From positions 62,001 through 126,000 of the forward strand of contig LVLI01000175.1 of the NCBI GenBank assembly GCA_001687465.1: a DNA stretch of 64,000 nt. The letters run 5' to 3'. Shown piece by piece: positions 11,804-23,355 of this stretch. The DNA comes from Halocafeteria seosinensis. Lineage: Eukaryota > Sar > Bigyra > Bicosoecida. A program made the translations under genes and the position numbers. The first letter of the stretch is position 1. Each line of letters begins with the position of its first letter. The notes below the pieces were generated by a model. It was not told the DNA's origin. It did no database searches and worked only from the letters and a program-made list of their open reading frames with translations.

Positions 11804-12786
11804 ATGTTTTCCCAAAAGGTAGCGTCCGCTGTCGCGAGAAGCATGCGTCCTAGCATGGCTTCGAACGTGGTCCGCCAACTCAACAGGACTGTCTGCAAGC
11901 TCCCCCCGACTTCCTCGGCTCCCTTCTCCATGGATGCCTTCCAGAGCGGTACGTCACCTCTGCCACTCTTTCGGCGAAGATGTCTGCTTGACCTAGTAGG
12001 AGGTTGATGTGCATGCAGAAGCTGGACAGGACCCTCAAATCTTCGCGCAATACCGTGTTTGGAACCAGGATACTTTGCTCGTGGTATGTCGTTGTTTTTG
12101 CGTATTTAGGAGAGTTCTCGAAGGACATACGATAGGTGGGAACTTGAGGATTGCAGGCGCGCCCTGTTCCACCGAAATTTAAGCCACAAAAGGATGGTAC
12201 TCAGTGGCAGATTGCAAACGAAGTTAGTCTTCATGTACTGTGGAAATACAATTTCATGGATGAAACACTGTTGAATGATTACTGCACGACAGGGTGGAGT
12301 CGCTATTGAGATGCTACCACGTTTACTTGAAGAGAAAAAGTTGGATGTTGCAAATAGAATGGTATTCCGTTTGTACATCAACGAACTCGCCGAGTTCTAT
12401 GTGAGCGATCCTGCTTCGCCTGTAAGTAACGCGTCAACTCCAGTCATATATGATGTCGTTCCTGTCTGAACTTGTTTGATACAACGCAGCTCTCTTTCAC
12501 GCATACGTTCACGCACCCTGATGGGAACAAAACTACAAAGACTCTGTCAATAACTCCAAGTGCAGATGGCAAACAGGTTCACTTTAAAGTTGTGTACTCT
12601 GACCCCAACGAAAAGAATCTCGAAGTTACCACCAGTGCTGCAGAATTCTTTGTCATTAAGAACCTAATGTTGCAATGCATGCCGCAAATCAGCGGCTGGT
12701 CATACCAATTCGAGCCTAAAAACTTCAGTGCCAGATCTCATGAGTTTGTCCAACGTCGGCAGGACCAAGATACCGAGGAATATTGA
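11804..12786 (+). CDS. Whirly-type single-stranded nucleic-acid-binding protein, organellar
   Basis: Five exons: 11804-11948, 12019-12083, 12157-12222, 12293-12421, 12490-12786; 233 aa with consistent phases. The first 40 residues are rich in Arg, Ser and Ala without acidic residues, like a mitochondrial presequence. The body follows the Whirly plan: FAQYRVWNQDTLLVARPVPP, then a Gly-rich turn and MLPRL, a strand ending in ELAEFYVSDPASP (compare the family's SCEFFHDP), HFKVVYSDPNEKNLEV, SAAEFFVIKNLML and the closing PQISGW (compare PHxMGW). Whirlies bind single-stranded DNA in plant organelles and help genome stability. The assignment rests on this motif order, not on a database search. Confidence 0.75.
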
Positions 12787-13060
12787 CATTCCCAGTGAGT
12801 TAACCATCTATGGAGTTGACTTTGAGCAACCACGTAGTTGTCTCGCAAGAAGTAGGGCTTTTGTTTCAATGAAGTGGAACGTTAGCAATGAGTAGTAAAT
12901 CCGAATAGCCACGGAAAGTTGTTGGTAAGAAGTCCAACAAGCGCAGATGAACCACGATTTTAACGTATGTGATGAGAATAAGCCTTAGGTGTATATTTTC
13001 TACTCGGAAGCAGCAAAATATAGCAGCAAAATATGACAACTGTAAACTCAACCAGTGTAT

Positions 13061-15722
13061 TCATCGCTCCCCCACGTACAAGTCGAGTAGGTACGAAGGA
13101 TCTGGTTCTGATCCTCGAAATTCTTTGAAGACCTCCATGGGAGGTACAGCGCCTCCTAGTGACAAGACAGTCTCTCGGAACCTAGAACCTAACAATTTCT
13201 CATCACTGCTTTCCTTGAACGCCCCCCAAGCATCTTGGGCCATTACTTGAGCCCACAAATAAGAATAGTAACTGCGCAGAAGAAAGGAAATAAATGGCTC
13301 AACGCTGCGTTGCACTAAGATTGGAACAAAATGGATGTGGCTACCTACCCTGCTGCATAACCAGCCTGAAAAATATGGAAAAAAGAGCAAAGAAATCTAT
13401 CATCTTCTGGCGGTGCGATTATCGCGTGGCTGCACGATCAATTCAGCAAAAAGAATTCATGAGATACGGCTAGACAAACTCACTAGAAGGACTACAAACC
13501 TGCGTGCAACATCTCGCTGGATTTGGAGAAAGTCGAAACCGCACTTGAATTCGGTCTCGTCTTCGCGGTCTTTCAAGCCTCTAAGGTGCAACTCCATATC
13601 AGTGCGTGCAATGCGGAGTTGTCTCAACAAGAAATTGGCAGACATAAAGTACCGCGATCGTTTCAACTTCTCAATAAGCTGCATGGGTGAAGGAAGCTCA
13701 TATTAACGAGAAATGTACCACAGTGATAGCTAAACAGCGCTAACCTCATCTGACAAGGATTCACCAGTTTTGTGGTGACTTGATATTTTTCTCAGCATTT
13801 CCGTTTCAGTGCACCAATTCTCCATAAATTGGGATGGAAATTCAATAGCATCAATATCTATCCCTCGAATACCTGCAGCCAATATTGTGACGCTGGCTCT
13901 TTGCACAGTGGAAGAAACAAAACGATGCATCATACCCGCGACATCCACGTTATTCACACGAGTTAACGTGTGCTGCAAGCAATGCCCCATCTCGTGGAAT
14001 AGTGTCAAAACATCATCAAATCTCATCAAGGACGGATTTCCGGCACTCTGAGAAGCAGAATTGCAGAACAAAGCCTCTTGCACAGCGAGAGAAGGACTTC
14101 AAATTAATATCAATAATTCGTACCTGATTGCATATCACATATGCTATAGGTATGCGAACACCATCAACCACGAAGGGTTCTGAAGTACCTCCGGTACTAA
14201 TGTTGGAGCTTCGTCCGCAACATTCATCCATCCATGCTCCTCCTCGCTTGGACTCCGGGCGAGCATAGGGATCCAGATAGAAACCACCAATAGGGGTTTT
14301 GGAAATTTTGTCCTTGAGCAAAAAGAATGTGACATTTTTGTCCCAAACTGGTATCGCAGAATACTGACAATCCGGCTCATACAACAACGAGTGGAATTCG
14401 CCGTCTTTGTGGGTGGGAAGCTCAGTGACATCCACGTTAAATACGTTCTCGAGAAGGTCAAATAAACCATTAAGCACTCTCGGAAGTGGGAAATATGCCC
14501 GTAGTTCCTCCTCATTGACGCCGTATTTGGATTCTTTCAATTTTTCTGACCAATAAGGCAAGTCCCACGGCTGTAATTCTTCGTTGAACCCCTGCGCTTT
14601 AGCGTATTGTTTCACCTCCTCAACTTCCTGCTCAGCTTTGTTGTAGCACTGTGATTTCAAATGATCCAAGAATGACAAAACGCTTTCCGGGTGCTGCGCC
14701 ATGTTTGTCTGTAATGCGAGCTCAGCAAAATTGTTGTAGCCAAGCATATTTGCGCGTTCCTGACGGCACGCGAGGATTTCATCTATGTTGCCTCGGTTGT
14801 CCGAACCTACACCAACTTCACTGGCTTTCGAAACATGCGCATGATACAGTTTACTCCGCGTATCCCGGTCATCACAATATTGCAGCACCGGTACCACAAC
14901 CGTAGGATCTAAAGTCAGCAACCATGGGCCCTTCTCCGGGTCAACCTGAGAAGACTCACGCTTGGTCTCCTTGGTCTGATGTGCGTTTGCCATTGTTTCC
15001 TTGATGGAGTGCGGGATACCCGAAACAGTTTCGGGATCAGTAAGTTGCAGTTTCCATGCTTTAATGGAATCGATTATATTGTTCCCGAAAGTGGAACCAA
15101 GAGCAGATTCATGCTCTCTGAGTTTGGCGTATTCACTCCTTTTGTCTTCCGGTAGTGCAATGCCAGTCAGCTCAGCCTCTTTCCTCGCAATCTCGCTGGC
15201 ACGCTGTTGAGCTTTTGATTCCAGTGTTGGTTTCGGCGGTGTGCTGTCGCTAGGAGCCACATTGGTATGATAATTGTACAGATGGCGATTCTGAGCCAAG
15301 GCCGAATCTACCTGGGTTGCTTTCTTCTCTATCCTTTCGTTAACTGCTCGCACTTGTTCAGTGTTGGCGACGCCACTGAGATGCCTGATAATTCCCACAC
15401 TTCGTTCAAATTCATCTCTGACTGCCTGGAGCTCCTTGTAGTCTTCCGGAGACGCCAATACCAAAGACCCACCTTCCAATTGATTCAGTTTGGCCATGAT
15501 GTTCGCGTAAGCGGCGTCGGCAGCGCGCTCAAATTCACCCACTGAGTACTTATCGTATTTAGGGAGTACCCCGAAGTGAAACGGCGTCGGTTCCTCCGAA
15601 GCAGAGACTTCCTGGCTCCCCGAGCACGAAGTGTGATAGCCTACATTCTTCATCCATTGTTGTTGTCCTAGATGTGGCAATGGCACGTTAACTCTTCGAT
15701 GGACCAAACGCCGCAACATCAT
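13061..15722 (-). CDS. M3-family oligopeptidase (oligopeptidase A / thimet type), mitochondrial
   Basis: Five exons: 14124-15722, 13745-14074, 13500-13678, 13349-13429, 13061-13271; 799 aa. The zinc motif HEMGH is at residues 560-564, with Glu561 as catalytic base and the third ligand expected in the following helix. Other family marks are DPYARPESKRGGAWMD, SQFMENWC and FFHIFQAGYAAG spliced onto YYSYLWAQVMAQDAWGAF. The N-terminus (LRRLVHRRVNVPLPHLGQQ) is basic and resembles a presequence, so a mitochondrial or plastid role in clearing peptides, including cleaved targeting peptides, is likely. Exon 4 begins after a CGTGCAG acceptor and is only 81 nt. Confidence 0.93.
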
Positions 15723-16028
15723 CCTTTGAACTAGCGTAATTTCCTTCTCTATACTTTGAATTCACACAGCACCATCATGACAATTCGCTGACATCTGCTT
15801 AAGTTCCCGTCCACGATTCCACTATAGTTGAGCCGACAAACTTTCCTCTCAGATGGCCAGGGACCTTTTTTGTCCCCTGTTGCTTCCCACTGTTGCCCGT
15901 CCCTTCCACCAAGCTTGAGAGGATACTAGGCATCCAGGCGAAGATAATTGGACTAATTGTCGGTATTTGGTAACACTATATCGAATCTTTTGAGATCCTA
16001 GTTGGAAAATTAGATAAGGAATCGGAAA
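15723..16028. promoter_or_regulatory. Divergent promoter, M3 peptidase / proteasome beta-3
   Basis: 306 bp between divergent ATGs. No exon or distinct motif was seen. Confidence 0.4.
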
Positions 16029-16850
16029 ATGGGAGATATAACCTCGTATAATGGCTCTGCGGCCGTGGCAATGACAGGCAAAAACTGTGTTGCCATTGGA
16101 GCTGATACACGCTTTGGCGTACAATTCCAGACTGTAGCCACTAAGATGCAGAAGATTTTCAAGATGCATGACAAATTGTACTTGGGCATCTGTGGGCTAG
16201 GGACAGACAGACAGAGTTTATCGGAGGAAATGGAACAGGAAATCAACCTTTACACTCTGAGAGAAGAACGCGATATCAAGCCTACCACGTTTGCCAAGAT
16301 GCTGTCCACACATCTTTATTCTAGGAGGTATGGATGGCCCTTCTCTTTCGCCTGTAGTAACTTCTGTAGATTGGAATGACCCTCGCAGGTTTGCTCCTTA
16401 CTTTGTGGAACCGATAGTGGCAGGATTGGAAGGCAAAGAGAACAAACCTTATATTACGGCAATGGACCAAATTGGTGCAATGTCTTCAAGCCAGGACTTC
16501 GCTGTAGGTGGGACAGCTAGTGATAACCTCCTTGGAGTTTGCGAGAGCATGTATAGAGAAGATATGGTAAGTCCAGACTTAGCAATCTCGGGTTGGCGGT
16601 CTGCAAACTTCGTACTTGTGTTGTGCTTACGTGAGCAGAACCCGGACGAACTTTTCGAAACAGTTGCACAGTGTCTGCTATCGGGATTTGACCGAGATTC
16701 TGCCTCGGGGTGGGGTGGAATTGTCCACGTAATGTAAGTCGTAACCCCAGTGCGCAAAGAGTATGTTAGATGTCACTGTACATGTTTCTAAATCACCGCA
16801 GTACCCCTGAGGGTGTAATGACGAAGGAGCTGAAGGCCAGGCAGGATTAA
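16029..16850 (+). CDS. PSMB3: 20S proteasome subunit beta type-3
   Basis: Four exons: 16029-16327, 16389-16566, 16639-16733, 16802-16850; 206 aa, the normal family length. It opens MGDITSYNGSAAVAMTGKNC and continues with AIGADTRFGVQFQTVATK, YLGICGLGTDRQSL, the acceptor-spliced RFAPYFVEPIVAGLEGKENK and GWGGIVHVI. This is a structural, non-catalytic beta subunit of the 20S core, so the lack of a processed N-terminal Thr is expected. Confidence 0.97.
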
Positions 16851-17614
16851 TAATCCCATTAGAGGGTAGAATGGAGAGTCTAGCCATTTATAGTATCAAT
16901 AATACTTCAGATCTTCTACCGTTAACTTTGCATACCCACCTTAATAGGGGAAAACAAGCCCCATACTAAACCCCCGGCACGCCATTATTATAGATACCAT
17001 GTTTGGGGGCACCCTCGTTTGATAGGGACTGCAGTGTCTACACTAACATCACTACTGACACTTGGGGTGGTATGAAGTCTCCGTATTTCTCGGTGTCAAT
17101 CCGGAAAGTTCAGCGCCACGGTACTGATCGCCCTTGTTCGGCTTACGTAGAATGGAATGGAACCAGTGTACTGGTCTCATCTGCTTCTATGTTCTTGCAG
17201 CCCGATTCACTCACCAGCCAGCGTATGGCTTCCATCGCTCGTGTAACAGGCTATCCTGTATAGACGTGCTTGTACTACAGCAGTGCTGGGCAATACACTG
17301 GGTATCAACGCTAACGCTCCTGCTGAATTGGGAACTCCTCGGACACAGCCTGCTAGAGCGCCTTAGGCCAGGCCCTTCTCCGGAGTCCTCGATTTCTTGG
17401 ACGGCCAGTTGGACCGGTTGAGTTGTTCCCTGTGGGCCATACGTTACAATTTGTAATTTACAAACTAAGCGGTAGTAGTCAACAATATTCGTAGAGCAGT
17501 TTCAGTAAATCGGCGGAAGCATTCTTCCCAGGAAAACTATCATGTGGCTCTAGATGCACATGGAAGATCATTCAGCAAACATGCACACTAGATGTGCCCG
17601 TTGGTGGAGTCTAG
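16851..17614. other. Intergenic, contains a NIPA exon-1 relic
   Basis: 764 bp after PSMB3. The recognisable content is the minus-strand relic near 17160-17268 and an 18-base sequence (16990-17007) shared exactly with 34189-34206 inside the NIPA gene. The rest is unassigned. Confidence 0.5.
17160..17268 (-). pseudogene. Relic of NIPA transporter exon 1
   Basis: Read on the minus strand, this stretch aligns with the 5' flank and first exon of the NIPA gene at 34050-34164, at roughly 75-80 percent identity by eye, including the shared TTACACGAGCGATGGAA around the start codon. The encoded peptides match: MEAIRWL and IEADETST here, MEPWRWL and IDADETNT there. A 6-nt in-frame gap is present and the splice donor is lost. 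No downstream NIPA exons follow, so this is a decayed fragment. Confidence 0.65.
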
Positions 17615-18800
17615 CTATTCTCCGAACCCGGATTCGGAATCTTCCCTCTGCTTTTTCCGCTTTGCTGCCTCCTCTTCTGTTTCCGCCAAAATACGTACAC
17701 TATATCCCGCATACGCGTTAAATCTGTCTCGGTCTAAGACGCTGACGCCGGCGAGTGATCGTATCGCCTCTACCAGAATTGCAGTCTTTCCGGCTTTTAA
17801 ATCGGTTTTGTTGTTAGGCAACTCTGACAGACAAAACGTGGCCAGCTGCTTGATAACATCGTCTCTCTTTAATGAAGAAGAATGACGAGACTTAAACTTT
17901 ATGCACATCTGCAAATTAGCATTCTGATAAAAATGTCACATTGTCGTTCGAGATATCAAAAGCATACCGTATCGGCTGTTTCTGCGTCTTCTAAAGTTGT
18001 TCCCTTGGACAATTCCTTGACAGCTTCATACACGTTCTCTTGATTGGCCTTGACCAATTTCTGTAAAGGCACCATTCTCAGAACGTATCTACTTGGTATC
18101 TGTTTTTCCTTCCTCGTTTTTTCGCAAATGGTATCAACGACTTTGACAACGTCAATATCCGAATCCTGTGAGCACCTCGTGGGAAGTCCAATCGTAGAAC
18201 TAACACAATGACTATAATCAACTTACCAAGCATACGATCAGTGTAATTGCTTGGATGCCAAAATTCAGATGAGCGAATCGTCCCTGACGAAACGCTCTCT
18301 TCCGCGCACTCTTTGCCAAGTTCATATCAGGCTCCACATTGTCCGTCTTGTGCTCTTGTTGTAGCTGATTTATCTCATCTTGGAGTTCTCGCTGTATATC
18401 ATTCTCCTCCTCTTCCAAACTTGGTCCCTCTTTGGCGGCGGCACTCGATTCCTTCCCTTGTGCTTTCGCCTCCTCTTCCTTTCGTGGAAATAGTTCATCG
18501 GCCATCTGCATATCATTAGTAGCAAGCTTCCATTACCGTAGCGTATATACGGGTATATTAATATGATCGTACTTCATTGAGCATTTCCATGGCTTCCATA
18601 GCAGCTCTCGGTTCCTTTTTCATCACACATGGCACCAGGACTCCACTCTTTCCCGGCGCAATAGAGGCCACATCATAGTTAGGCTGCTTGTATCGACGTT
18701 TGAGTGGCTCATCAGTACTAGCATGACTTGTTTTGGATCGTTTATCGTCATGAGCGTCGTCTGCAGCAGCTGGCGAGGAGCGCTTCATGGGAGCTAGCAT
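17615..18800 (-). CDS. THUMPD1: THUMP-domain tRNA acetylation adaptor (Tan1 / THUMPD1)
   Basis: Four exons: 18573-18800, 18227-18505, 17968-18165, 17615-17908; 332 aa. The N-terminal block SIAPGKSGVLVPCVMKKEPR, an acidic coiled linker, PSRYVLRMVPLQKLVKAN, and the THUMP part (FKSRHSSSLKRDDVIKQL, KTAILVEAIRSLAGVSVL) follow the THUMPD1/Tan1 order. The family presents tRNA-Ser and tRNA-Leu to the acetyltransferase NAT10/Kre33 for N4-acetylcytidine at position 12. The NAT10 gene is not in the window. Confidence 0.9.
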
Positions 18801-19386
18801 CCAATCTCTCTACTGTAGCAGCGTGCGAAAAACAATAGGCAATGAAAATAAGGAACTACAATCCGGCATTACAAACTCTATCGATGGTCATTTTATTAAA
18901 TCTTCAGTGCCCGCACGTTGGGAAGAAGCTGTGCCATATGGACGAATCTAACAACTTAGGAACCAGGTCACAATTGTTTATTTATTACAGTATTTTGTGT
19001 TTTTGTGATGACTTTGCCGATTTCAAACTATTGACCCTATAGCGGTATTTTTAGAAGTGTAGGATTCAGTCTACCCTGGGGACCACTCACAATCATTGTT
19101 TTCTTACATTTACTATACACAGTACTTCACTACAGTACTTCAGTCGCTAAAAGTTAGCGGGATATCACTGGGACTACTGTAAGATTCAACATGTCCCCGC
19201 GCACACATAACGTGGCAAGACAGTCGTGCTGGGCTGACTTGCCTCCGAGAGCTGTAGCTCCCGTTTACCCAACACAATGCCTACGGGGGTGCTACACTAT
19301 TCAACAGGGAAGTAAGTTACAAGTAACCAACGAGTAACACACACAAGCACATTGTACAATCTGTAACACGGGCGCATACCGCTCCT

Positions 19387-19454
19387 CGTTAAGAGGATGC
19401 GGTCAATTCCCCGGCCGGTGGGCTATCTGTCACATATGTGTGTGTGTCTGTGTT
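19387..19454 (+). repeat. Left arm of inverted repeat flanking the kinesin-tail gene
   Basis: This arm reads as the imperfect reverse complement of 22608-22674. Shared cores are AAGAGGATGCGGTCA, CCGGTGGGCTAT, GTCACAT and GTGTCTGTGT, in the same order. Together the arms bracket one gene of about 2.6 kb. Confidence 0.75.
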
Positions 19455-19824
19455 AGTCACCCGCATTCCGAAATGGCATATACGGTAACGTATGCTGCGT
19501 AACGGATGCAGCTGCTAAAACGGACGCTTAGAAAAATTAGGGTTGGGGAAATATACTTGTGCGGTAATATGAAGGAAGCACACCATGTGCACGTGTGTAT
19601 TAGTATTGCTACTGCCGGAAACTGTGCAGTTGCACACTAGGCTTCTGTTGAAGCTGCAACGCTGAACGCAGTGCCGCCTTACCTACAGGAAGCAAATCAG
19701 TGGATTGTCAGTTTGTTATTCAGTTGTATCATTGTTTCCCGTCAACTTCAGCGGTTTGTTAGATAGAATGTCCTGCTAGTGTTAATCATTGTTTCTTTCC
19801 AGTCTTTCGTGTCTCGGTTACATA

Positions 19825-19842
19825 CCCCAGGATATCCTGGGG
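19825..19842. repeat. Perfect 18-bp palindrome
   Basis: CCCCAGGATATCCTGGGG is fully self-complementary with no loop. It sits about 110 bp before the ATG of the motorless kinesin-tail gene, where a dimeric DNA-binding protein could act. Confidence 0.8.
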
Positions 19843-19951
19843 CCGACGTGTTGTTCTGCAGAGCTGGTTGCAAAGGGGACATACATATGCCGGTAAAGAA
19901 ACTATTACCATATGGGTATTCCTCTTTTGACAGGCAGTGCGTTTGAGAAAA

Positions 19952-22502
19952 ATGTCAAAACAGATTATGGAAAGGACGTCACTTGAGACGTCGTCAACAG
20001 CGTGGGAGGATTCGATAGAGCGGCTTGAACGACGGCTCACGGATTACAAGCAAGGGAGAAGACTCCCAGCTGCCTGCTCTCCTAAGCAGATTGCCGCAGA
20101 CCTCCAAGCTGTACTAGAACAGGAAGCAGATGAGGATGAAGTGTCCACGGTTAGAAGTTCTTCGGAAAAAGAATTCCATCAGCTGGTTAGTCATCTTGCT
20201 GCAGAGGACGGCAACATAATCACACAGATATTCCGAATATTGGAACCCCTCCAGATTGTATTGTTTAATCTCCAAAATATCAGACACTTGCAGCCCTTAG
20301 TTTATCCCTTATCGGAAGAGCTGCATCAAATAAGACAGCAAACAGCACGGGGGAAGCACGCTACTGCAGACTCTCGGGCGAAACAAATTAGCGAACTACG
20401 GCGTTTTGTTGGCGAAGATCCAAGTTTCCAGGACGCACGCGCATCTCTGAAAGAAGAGGATGGTCTATATTCACTTCCGAAAGGACAGCTTAAAGATGAA
20501 CAACTCCTCGCAGCATCAATAAGCGACTTATCGAGCAACATTGGTAGACTCAAAGACTCTCTTTCGCAAGTTGCTGAATGCGTGAACAAGAACAGCCAAG
20601 TGAAGAATCTTAAGAAACGTAACAAAGCACTTGAACACCATGTAAACTACATGAAGCAAGTTTTGAAAGAAGCCTCAGAAGAGTTAAAGTCATTGAAAGA
20701 GCAGAAAACCAGTAAGGATCAGCAAATAGAGGATCTCCAAAATCAGGTGAAAGAACTTGAGTATGTTCCAAAGACTGATAAAAAAGAGGACAGTAGCAAC
20801 GGTGATGAACGACAACGTACTGAGACTACATCGGGAGACGACACTAGTGAGGGCGTCAAGAGCACAACTATTACCGCACACGAGGACGTTGAGCAACTAA
20901 AGCAAAAATATCGTGGGGCAATGGACACAAACAATGAATTGAGAAACCGTGTGGACGAGTTAGATAAAGAAGTGGCTCATCTCAAGGAAAACTTAAGAGA
21001 TCGACGAGGCGAAAGCATCCTCGACGATATCGCTGAGGAACTACAATTTTCTGGACAAGTAATGGCTACTGACGCTGCTGAAGAGGACAAACTACGGTCC
21101 GCAATTGGACAAGATCAATTACAGGAATCTCTTGAACGTGTTCGGCATAGCCTGCTAGATGTTCAAGAATTCGAACGGGTAAGAGAATGCTGTCTCGAAC
21201 ATGAGCGTAACGTTCCGCAGAATGGATGGTCAAGTGAACTATCTTCTGGTGACCCCCCTCAGTGGTCTGACCACAATGAAGAAATACGGAAGTGTAAAGA
21301 CGAGGTAAGACTTCCAAACAAGTCATGGTATTGGCTTGACGATTGGTCTATTGAGAAAGGAGTGGATGTTGATGACAACGGTTGGGCGTATGGAGAAAAC
21401 TTTGCCGATTTGAATAACTCAGTCGTCAAGCGGGATATCCTCCGCCGAATGGCAGGATCTAATGATGCCGTTCGAAGACGAAAATGGATTCGAACTCGTG
21501 CGAAGATTGGATTGTTGTCTGATTCTTCGGCAATCGGGAAAAAGTACGGAAGTTCACGCTCTGAAGAAGTCCGAGAAGTGTTAACAGAATCATGTAAGGC
21601 AATATTGGGTTTAGCAAAGAGACTGCAAGCCCAAGATAGAATTTTGGAGCTGGTGACTACGGAACTGCGTACTCGTCGTGAGGTGATCGAGGCTTACGAG
21701 AAACGAACATCTTCACTTCTTCAAAAAATGGCAAGCGCCGAAGCTTCAGGCGATGTGAAGAAATTGGGTGTTGCTGCAGGTACTGATGTGAAAGTGATTC
21801 GAGGAAGAACCAGTGGAAATGTTCACGCTGCAGCGTCTCCTAAAAGTGTATTAGAGTCGCCCCTCTTTGAGAAATTTAAGAAACGCCTAAATGTGTCTCC
21901 AAGCAGGCAATCCTCAAAAGCAACAACAGAAACATTTTTGTATGCCGCCCAAGCAGGTGATGTTGAAAGATTGAAACAAATGTTGAAGAAAGAAGAGGTA
22001 AAATTGGAGGAAACAGACTCTCAAGGACGTACAGCTGTTCTTTATGCTGCTCGAGGTGGTCAAATCAGCTCCTTGGAGGCATTACATTTTGAAGGTGCTG
22101 ATTTTTCTCATGTAGACAGTAATGGACGGAATGCGTTACATTACGCCACACGCCAAGGTTACATGGACGCAACGGTGTGGCTTTTGTCTCAAGGTTTTTC
22201 AGTTCACACGACTGACGGTCATGCTTTGACGCCCTTACACCAGGCAGCTCTGGGGAAACATCCACGACTCTGTGAGCTATTGCTTGGCAAAGGAGCCGAT
22301 ACGCAGGCAATCGATATGGTAAGTCAATATGTTGGGAACTACCGAAGTATTCTTGTAGTAAAGTTTACGAAATACGGTATGTATATGTATGCAGCACGGC
22401 AGAACGCCACTGATGGTAGCGGAGCGCTTTGCTGATGACAGTGACGCATCCAGTGAAACAATTCAAGTATTGCGAACCCCGAAAACAGCCAAGGAATTAT
22501 AG
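19952..22502 (+). CDS. Coiled-coil / ankyrin protein, motorless paralogue of the kinesin tail
   Basis: Exons 19952-22318 and 22395-22502; 824 aa. From about residue 215 it matches the tail of the kinesin at 36917-41103 closely: [53 protein letters not shown] and the ankyrin repeats ([60 protein letters not shown]). The last intron sits at the same codon in both. The first 200 or so residues differ and carry no motor: no P-loop and no switch motifs. It may act as a cargo or scaffold partner. The frame is fully open, so it looks functional. Inverted repeats flank it. Confidence 0.85.
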
Positions 22503-23355
22503 AGAAGATCACTACTCTTGTTGGGATGGCTCAACATACGAGATTCCACTTCGTGATTCGCGTTTTTCCTTCTTCTGCTTATCCGCTTACACACGTGCCT
22601 CAACGTTACACAGACACAGGCATGTGACGGATAGCCCACCGGACAGGAAGTTGACCTGACCGCATCCTCTTACGAGCATCGGGGGTGGCTCTATACCGCG
22701 ACAGCGATGTCAGGATTACCGGAAAGGCTCAACCTGAGAGCGGACGGTCCTACCGTATGCCTGCCGCAGCGACGCCAGGATCGCGCAGTGAGGGTTGAGC
22801 GTTGGCCCAAACGAAGCAGTTGGAGCCATTGACATGCGGCCACCTGACTTGTGAGGGGACCAGAGTCCATTACAATCATAGCTGTTCGAAGTACGGCGAC
22901 GTTTGTATACTCTTAATGTATTTTGTTATCCATGAGTACAACCACTGCTATGTGAACAATTACCATGGTACATGACTGCTTTTTGCAAACTTCCACACAC
23001 GACCCACTGACTGCTCCATTTGCCCGCACTGACTGATGGTCCAGTATCAACCGGAAGGACTTTCAGTTTGACCGTTCATGCTCAACACTAGAAACCAACA
23101 AAGGACGCAATGGTCAGTGGTGGTCCAAAAGTCTGATGTAGGATATACGCCGCACTTGACACTTCGTAAATTCACGCTAGCTACCAGCGAGTCGCAGCGA
23201 CCCCAGGGGCCCAGCCGCGGGGAGCGTTGTGAAGATACTGACACGAGCCTTCCGCCAACTTTACAGTGTAAATGATTGTACCGACAGGGTTGTATAAAAC
23301 GTAGTCGCGTAAGCGTTTCAGATTATCAGGCATCCGGAACGTAGTGTGGGAAATA
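22503..23355. other. Intergenic, contains right inverted-repeat arm
   Basis: 853 bp before OGFOD1. The right repeat arm is at 22608-22674. No other exon or RNA gene was supported. Confidence 0.45.
22608..22674 (-). repeat. Right arm of inverted repeat flanking the kinesin-tail gene
   Basis: Reverse complement of the left arm (19387-19454), at about three-quarters identity by eye. It lies roughly 105 bp after the stop codon of the enclosed gene. Confidence 0.75.

Larger units (their letters stand above)
18801..19951. other. Intergenic, upstream of motorless kinesin-tail gene
   Basis: 1.15 kb with no kinesin-motor exons in any frame. It contains the left inverted-repeat arm (19387-19454), a TG-rich run next to it, a tandem CAGTACTTCA repeat near 19120-19145 and an 18-bp palindrome (19825-19842). 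A possible upstream ATG at 19886 followed by a short intron could extend the next gene slightly. Confidence 0.5.

Noticed and set aside
16994-17263. Plus-strand 86-codon frame as a gene
   Set aside because: It overlaps the minus-strand NIPA exon relic and shows no family resemblance.
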